Shown here: positions 59,496-64,000 of the stretch, in pieces
How positions within the stretch are numbered: the stretch's first letter is position 1
Layout: the number at the start of each line of letters is the position of its first letter
Assembly (NCBI GenBank): GCA_944326585.1
Contig: CALVEN010000002.1
Location: 124,001 to 188,000 of the forward strand
Direction: 5' to 3'
DNA length: 64,000 bases
Origin: Candidatus Gastranaerophilales bacterium
GTDB taxonomy: Bacteria > Cyanobacteriota > Vampirovibrionia > Gastranaerophilales > Gastranaerophilaceae
Position numbers and translations under genes: made by a program
The notes under the pieces: model-generated
The model's database searches: none
What the model saw: only the letters and a program-made list of their open reading frames with translations
Told to the model about the DNA's origin: nothing

Positions 59496-60287
59496 ATGAA
59501 AATTACACAAGTAAGAAATGCAACAATTATAGTGGAATACAATAATACAAAGTTTTTAATTGACCCGTGGCTTATGCCTAAAGATTATATGCCGGGATTT
59601 GATACAGCGATAAATTCCGAAATTCGCCAGCCAAGAGTGGAGCTTCCTTTTGAAATTGAAAAAATTGTTGATGTTGACGCTGTTATTATTACTCATATTC
59701 ATCCAGACCACTGGGATGAATTCGCTGAAAGTGCATTAGATAAAAATATAAAAGTTTTTGTACAGTCAATTATTGATAGAGATTACGTTATCTCAAAAGG
59801 TTTTACAAATGTTGAAATTATACAGGAATCAGGAACGGAATATAATGGTATAACTCTATACAAAACAGGTACTCAGCATGGCAAAAGAGAAATAATTAAA
59901 CCGCTATGCGATTCTATTGGCATGCCTTATGATGCGATGGGCGTTGTTTTCAAATCAAATGATGAAAAGACATTGTATATAGCAGGCGATACTATTTGGT
60001 GTGAAGAAGTAATTGAGGCTCTTACAAAATACCATCCTGATGTAATAGTTATAAATGCTTGTGCTGCAACGGTTTTAAACGGTGAACGGCTAATTATGAA
60101 TATTGATGATGTAAAAGAAGTTTTGCAAAATGCTCCAAACTCAACAGTAATTGCAAGCCATATGGATACAGTAAGCCATCTTTCGGTTACAAGAAATGAT
60201 TTAAAAGAATTTAAAAATAAAAACAATATTAATAATTTATTAATTCCTGAGGATGGAGAGGTGATTGATTTTACAAGAAATAATTAA
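59496..60287 (+). CDS. Metallo-beta-lactamase-fold hydrolase (UlaG-like)
   Basis: 263 aa. Metal ligands in ITHIHPDHWDEFAE (HxHxDH), GTQHGKR, YIAGDTIWCEE and a late IASHMDTVSHL. The opening MKITQVRNATIIVEYNNTKF and LIDPWLMPKD fit UlaG-like hydrolases. AAGGAGGG precedes the ATG. Substrate unknown; probably regulated by the divergent HxlR protein. Confidence 0.88.
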   Translation: MKITQVRNATIIVEYNNTKFLIDPWLMPKDYMPGFDTAINSEIRQPRVELPFEIEKIVDVDAVIITHIHPDHWDEFAESALDKNIKVFVQSIIDRDYVISKGFTNVEIIQESGTEYNGITLYKTGTQHGKREIIKPLCDSIGMPYDAMGVVFKSNDEKTLYIAGDTIWCEEVIEALTKYHPDVIVINACAATVLNGERLIMNIDDVKEVLQNAPNSTVIASHMDTVSHLSVTRNDLKEFKNKNNINNLLIPEDGEVIDFTRNN

Positions 60288-60320
60288 ATTTTTATATTGA
60301 GTATTATTTAAAAATCCGAT

Positions 60321-60710
60321 TTATGAGTTCAATGCTTGCGAATAATGGATGTTGCTAATTTTCCACTCATTGTTGCGCAAAACAAGAAGCTGTGTTTCAC
60401 GCCCCTGAGTATGGATTTGCTCCCCGTTTTCTTTTTTAGTTGCATAAAAATCCCAGCTAAATTCTAAAAAAGCAGCTTTGTCATAAAATTTTACCGAAAC
60501 ATTTTTTATCTTTAAATCTCTCTTTGAAAACAAATTTCCCATTATACCGAAATAAAAATGCTCTTTAATTTCTTCAAAAGAATGTTCATAGCCAAGCGGA
60601 TGAATAAAAGAGATTGAATCTTCGCTATCCCATATTTCTCTTGCTAATTCTAGATTACATTCATTAATTGATTGTACGTATTTATTTAATAAACAATAAA
60701 TTTTTTCCAT
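60321..60710 (-). CDS. SnoaL-like (NTF2-fold) protein
   Basis: 129 aa. Residues form one NTF2-like domain: LLNKYVQSINECNLELAREI, IHPLGYEHSFEEIKEHF, FLEFSWDFYATKKENGEQIH, TQLLVLRNNEWKISNIHYS. Related proteins are small isomerases or binding proteins. Convergent with the metallo-hydrolase gene. Function unknown. Confidence 0.8.
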   Translation of the reverse strand: MEKIYCLLNKYVQSINECNLELAREIWDSEDSISFIHPLGYEHSFEEIKEHFYFGIMGNLFSKRDLKIKNVSVKFYDKAAFLEFSWDFYATKKENGEQIHTQGRETQLLVLRNNEWKISNIHYSQALNS

Positions 60711-60764
60711 ATATCTATACTATCATAAAAATTATACATAATGATTTTTACAAGCTTGATGAAA

Positions 60765-61015
60765 ATTCTTCCGACCTCGTTTTAAATTTTTCTGAAAATT
60801 TGCGGAACTGGACTTTTCCGAAATAATCAAATTATCCGTACAACTCAAAAACGGTGCGTATTTCACTGAAATTCTGCAAATCTCAATCTATCCGTACAGT
60901 CCAGAAAAAGTCCAGTTTTCCAGTTTGATTTTTTGGGTAAACTTAATTTTTCCGACCCGAAAACTCCCACACAAAGCCAACTTTACCAAAATAATCTATC
61001 TATCCGTACAAATCA
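60765..61015. repeat. Intergenic repeats (TATCCGTACA and CTGGAC/GTCCAG)
   Basis: TATCCGTACA occurs at 60833-60842, 60889-60898 and 61001-61010, spacings of 56 and 112 bases; weaker TTTCCGA relatives lie near 60769, 60815 and 60949. CTGGACTTTT and GTCCAGAAAAAGTCCAG near 60806 and 60899-60915 add inverted copies. There is no gene in 60711-61115. Not a CRISPR: the repeats are too short and the spacers irregular. Confidence 0.6.
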
Positions 61016-61074
61016 ATCTGGACAAAAAAGTACAACATTACCGGTAAAGAACTCACATAAAAATTAACAAAAAA

Positions 61075-61092
61075 TAAAAAAACCTTCCGGTT
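61075..61092 (-). terminator. Weak terminator after tRNA-Arg
   Basis: Minus strand AACC, loop GGAA, GGTT (61092-61081) followed by a T run. Only a 4-bp stem, so tentative. Confidence 0.3.
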
Positions 61093-61115
61093 CTTAACAA
61101 AAATTTACAAAAAAT

Positions 61116-61189
<74 letters not shown>

Positions 61190-61206
61190 TTATCGGCAAC
61201 TTCAAT

Positions 61207-61234
61207 TCTATACAAAAAAAACTTTTTTTTCAAG
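61207..61234 (-). promoter_or_regulatory. Promoter of tRNA-Arg
   Basis: Minus strand TTGAAA (61234-61229), 16-base spacer, TATAGA (61212-61207), about 17 bases before the mature tRNA 5' end. Confidence 0.55.
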
Positions 61235-61320
61235 TTTTATTTAAAAATTTAAAAACAGGAGATATTATGAATTTATCGGCTTGACAATATGTTAAACTAA
61301 AAATAAAAGGAGATAAACAA

Positions 61321-61515
61321 ATGTTTAAATTAACAGAACGCGAAGTAGAAATTTTCAGATTAATGATTAAAGGGTTTAACAACACCGAAATAGGAAAAAT
61401 CCTCGGAATCAGCAGACACACTGCAAAATCACACGTCACAACCGTAATCAAAAAACTACGTTCAAACCGCAGAAGTGAAGCAACTTTTTGGGCAGGGAAA
61501 TACAATTTATTCTAA
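61321..61515 (+). CDS. Stand-alone LuxR/GerE-type HTH protein
   Basis: 64 aa. Consists only of a GerE HTH (LTEREVEIFRLMIKGFNNTE, ILGISRHTAKSHVTTVIKKL) with a short tail (RRSEATFWAGKYNLF). AAAGGAG precedes the ATG. It resembles the output domain of the NarL-type regulator at 54969 and lacks any receiver. It could be a constitutive regulator or a competitor of the full regulator. Confidence 0.85.
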   Translation: MFKLTEREVEIFRLMIKGFNNTEIGKILGISRHTAKSHVTTVIKKLRSNRRSEATFWAGKYNLF

Positions 61516-61565
61516 AAAATTTACAATTTGATTGCAACATTAAATATAGATATAATAATGATAAA

Positions 61566-63404
61566 ATGAAAAAAATTTTTCTTACTTTCATAATATTATT
61601 AGTATCTATATTTACTCAAAATGTATTTGCCCGGGATATATTCAAAATAACAGGGGCAAACTTTGACACATCAAATTCAATGATTGTGCTGAACATTCCT
61701 GACGAATCGACAGAGCCGGTGCTTGATGAAATTAAAGTTGTGCGTATGGAAAACCCGACAAGGGCATATTTTGATATACCTGATTCAATTCTGACTATTC
61801 CGCGGCAGAATTGGAAATTCAGTACAAAAGGAATTACCGAAGTAAAAATAAACCAATTCAGCACTAATCCTAACGTTGTGAGAATGGTTATATATTATGA
61901 CGATGATTTTAACCCTTCAAATCTCAAATTTTTCAGAATAAAAAACAATATTATCATAAAATTAAAAGAACCCTGCTGGCAGGATGAATATTTTCACAGA
62001 ACATACCGCGACGAACATTCTTCAGCAAGCGATTTTTATGAATATTTAACCGTCGAAGTACCCGATGAAACACCCAAAGAATCGATTACAACCCAAATCC
62101 AGCAGGCATTTAACACGACAACCCAGCAAACCCCTAAAATGGATACCCCGAGTCTTATTAAAAAAGATTTGAAATTGAACACAAAATACTACATAAGCCA
62201 GATAACACCACGCCCGAACGGTGTTCTGTTGAGCGGTTTCGGCTCAGTTACAATTGAAAAGCCAATGGTTTTGCAAAACCCTTTGAGAATCGTCTATGAT
62301 ATCCCGAACACCCTTGTTAACCATGAGATAAGAAATTCGGAATATCAAATAAACGAAACGGATTCCGTGAAAATCGGACAATTTGAGGTCAATAAAGCTC
62401 GTATAGTAATCACGACTCCGAATGTGACAAAATATATTCCGGTTTATTCAACTGATAATCAGTCGCTTTTAATAGCTAATCTGGATAAACTTGACCACAA
62501 ATCACTATTCGGAACAGCATGCGACATAATTTCCTACAACACTGAAAAAACAAATTCGCAGACAAGTTCAATGATTTTATCTTTCAATCACCCGTTGGTT
62601 CACGGGATTGACAGAACAAACCAGCGGCTGATTTTATACCTATACAACGTTGCAAGGTACAATGAAGATACTTTCAATGAAACCTTCAAAAACACCTATT
62701 TTGCAAACAGTAATATCCAACTTCTGCCGGGAGTAGGGATGAAACTTACAATACCTACAGAACCCGACACTTTCATAAACACCTATTTGGGCGCCGACAG
62801 CAAAACCTTGAAAGTTCAGGTAACAACACCCAAAAAGACAAAACCTCCGTTTACTTCACAAAATTCCGGCATCAAAAAAATCGTAATAGATCCGGGCCAC
62901 GGAGGCAATGATGTTGGTGCTATAAGAGGCGACATAACCGAAAAAGAAATAACTCTTGATGTGTCAAAACGAGTTCGTAACATTTTAGAGAAAAAGGGTT
63001 ATAAAGTAGAAATGACCCGAGACAATGATAAAACCGTGTCTCTTCAGGACCGAGTTGCTTTCAGTGAAAGCGAACATCCGGATATATTTGTAAGTGTCCA
63101 CGTAAACTCCAGCGAAAAACCCGAAATTACAGGTATAGAAACTCATTACTACCGTCAGGAAAGTATGTCGCTGGCACAAACAGTTCACGCAGCACTTGCA
63201 AGTAATATAAAAACCAACAATCGCGGATTGTTCAAATCAAAATTTTATGTTATAAATCATACGACAGCACCTGCAATATTAGTCGAAATAGGATTTATAT
63301 CCAATGACGGAGAAAGAGCAGAGCTTGTAAGCGACAAACGTAAACAGGCAACCGCAAAAGCCATTGCGGAAGGAGTAGAAAATTATTTCAAAGAAAATAA
63401 ATAA
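61566..63404 (+). CDS. amiC: AMIN-domain N-acetylmuramoyl-L-alanine amidase
   Basis: 612 aa. Signal peptide (KKIFLTFIILLVSIFTQNVFA), an AMIN domain at about 25-140 (MIVLNIPDEST, VRMENPTRAYFDIP), a second AMIN-like region at about 215-300, then a C-terminal Amidase_3 domain (IVIDPGHGGNDVGAIRGDIT, FVSVHVNSS, GIETHYYRQES, AILVEIGFISNDGE) with the zinc His/Glu residues. It cleaves the MurNAc-L-Ala bond to split daughter cells. Start ATG 61566; earlier codons in frame lack support. Confidence 0.93.
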   Translation: MKKIFLTFIILLVSIFTQNVFARDIFKITGANFDTSNSMIVLNIPDESTEPVLDEIKVVRMENPTRAYFDIPDSILTIPRQNWKFSTKGITEVKINQFSTNPNVVRMVIYYDDDFNPSNLKFFRIKNNIIIKLKEPCWQDEYFHRTYRDEHSSASDFYEYLTVEVPDETPKESITTQIQQAFNTTTQQTPKMDTPSLIKKDLKLNTKYYISQITPRPNGVLLSGFGSVTIEKPMVLQNPLRIVYDIPNTLVNHEIRNSEYQINETDSVKIGQFEVNKARIVITTPNVTKYIPVYSTDNQSLLIANLDKLDHKSLFGTACDIISYNTEKTNSQTSSMILSFNHPLVHGIDRTNQRLILYLYNVARYNEDTFNETFKNTYFANSNIQLLPGVGMKLTIPTEPDTFINTYLGADSKTLKVQVTTPKKTKPPFTSQNSGIKKIVIDPGHGGNDVGAIRGDITEKEITLDVSKRVRNILEKKGYKVEMTRDNDKTVSLQDRVAFSESEHPDIFVSVHVNSSEKPEITGIETHYYRQESMSLAQTVHAALASNIKTNNRGLFKSKFYVINHTTAPAILVEIGFISNDGERAELVSDKRKQATAKAIAEGVENYFKENK

Positions 63405-64000
63405 GCACCCAATAGCATTTTTTGATTCCGGAGTCGGTGGATTAACGGTTTATGCAAAGTTAAAAAGACTTCTTCCGGACGAAAATTATATCTATTTCGG
63501 CGACACAAAACACATGCCCTACGGAGAAAAAACAAAAGAAGAATTGCTTGAATATGCCGACAAAATCTTTGATTTCTTCATAAAAAAAGATGCCAAAGCT
63601 GTTGTTATGGCATGTAATACAACATCTTCAGTCATTTATGACACAATAAAAAACAAATACCCTTTAAAAATTTATCCGATTATTCAATCCGCCGCAGGAA
63701 TAATTGCTAAATTACCGGTAAACAGAATAGGCGTTTTTGCAACACATGCAACCGTTAATTCAAACGTTTACAAAAACGAAATTCAAAAATATAACCCGAA
63801 TATGGAAGTTATCCAAATTGCCTGCCCCGAATGGGTTCGTATAGTTGAAGAAAACAAACTCAATGAGCCGCAAAGCATTATTCACGTAAAAGATAAACTC
63901 GACGAAATGCTTGAATTTAATCCTGAAAAAATAATTCTCGGCTGCACACATTATCCGTATTTGATTGATATATTAACAAAATTTGCTCCGGAAAGTTTGT
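63385..64000 (+). CDS. murI: Glutamate racemase (3' partial), apparent AUU start
   Basis: Open to the end of the window. KHPIAFFDSGVGGLTVYAKL, YFGDTKHMPYGEK, the catalytic Cys in AVVMACNTTSS and in ILGCTHYPYL, and VFATHATVNSNVY identify MurI, which makes D-Glu for peptidoglycan. Between the in-frame stop TAG at 63376 and the conserved region there is no ATG, GTG or TTG. AAGGAG at 63370-63375 is nine bases before ATT 63385 (six before ATT 63382), so translation most likely begins at AUU. It overlaps the amidase end by 20 bases. Confidence 0.9.
   Translation, partial: MSKKINKHPIAFFDSGVGGLTVYAKLKRLLPDENYIYFGDTKHMPYGEKTKEELLEYADKIFDFFIKKDAKAVVMACNTTSSVIYDTIKNKYPLKIYPIIQSAAGIIAKLPVNRIGVFATHATVNSNVYKNEIQKYNPNMEVIQIACPEWVRIVEENKLNEPQSIIHVKDKLDEMLEFNPEKIILGCTHYPYLIDILTKFAPESL

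Noticed and set aside
60833-61010. A CRISPR array
   Set aside because: Repeats are only 10 bases, copies are few, spacers are uneven and no cas gene is near.
61281-61309. TTGACA promoter for the stand-alone HTH gene
   Set aside because: The only -10 candidate at proper spacing (TAAAAG) overlaps the ribosome site, so transcription would start after it.

Overview
The window is low-GC bacterial chromosome that most resembles a gut member of the non-photosynthetic cyanobacterial sister lineage (Vampirovibrionia/Melainabacteria, order Gastranaerophilales). The signs are a Ycf23 (DUF561)-type barrel protein and a Ycf63/MlaE-type permease lying close together, a Rne/Rng RNase, Rex, type III pantothenate kinase, and prepilin-like proteins sharing one N-terminal leader. 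The lineage is inferred from gene content and protein style only; there is no rRNA gene.

Layout. 1-8993: a radical SAM/DUF2344 protein cut by the window edge, RNase E/G, two small membrane or pilin-like proteins, a divergent ketopantoate reductase, then overlapping murC-murB-ddl-ftsQ. 9004-13127: nadE, folC and a convergent glycosyltransferase. 13258-21724: Ycf23-like protein, trypsin-like protease, MlaE permease, a histidine kinase/CheY-like regulator/degenerate PilB-GspE ATPase operon, a bifunctional RelA/SpoT and DUF167. 21775-25426: an accessory block with a small tagged protein, a promoter, a His-codon leader peptide with attenuator-like hairpins, a membrane protein of unknown function and two tandem tyrosine-phosphatase-like proteins. 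25435-37680: uracil-DNA glycosylase, alanine/sodium symporter, HD protein, coaX, rex, prepilin, pdxJ, murT, YtxH/DUF948 stress-type proteins, LapA-like protein, rluD, lspA. 37788-42638: leuS, an 800-base palindrome-rich gap, serine dehydratase. 42775-50448: small genes, another prepilin, surE, SPOR protein, DUF366, queC, a HEAT protein and purS-purQ-purL with a short PurL. 50495-58537: two membrane proteins related to the one at 22375, nadC-nadB, a NarL-type regulator, a DRE-TIM aldolase and three more tagged proteins. 59030-64000: an HxlR/metallo-hydrolase/SnoaL cassette, tRNA-Arg, a stand-alone HTH, an AMIN-amidase and a partial murI that apparently starts at AUU.

How the genes connect. Much of the window is core metabolism: cell wall (murC, murB, ddl, murT, murI, amidase, SPOR, ftsQ), NAD (nadB, nadC, nadE, with Rex as redox sensor), CoA (panE, coaX), folate, B6, queuosine and purine. 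The novel material is a set of at least eight proteins that begin Met-[Lys/Arg/Gln]-[Ile/Val] and carry a short Pro-x-Phe-x-[Ala/Gly/Ser]-like tag within the first 50 residues. Several are preceded by the same A/T palindrome (GCAAAAAATTTTTTG-like). One of these loci sits behind what reads as a complete ribosome-stalling attenuator with four His codons, although no histidine biosynthesis gene follows. I regard this tagged family and its attenuated phosphatase-like locus as the best candidate for an undescribed system.
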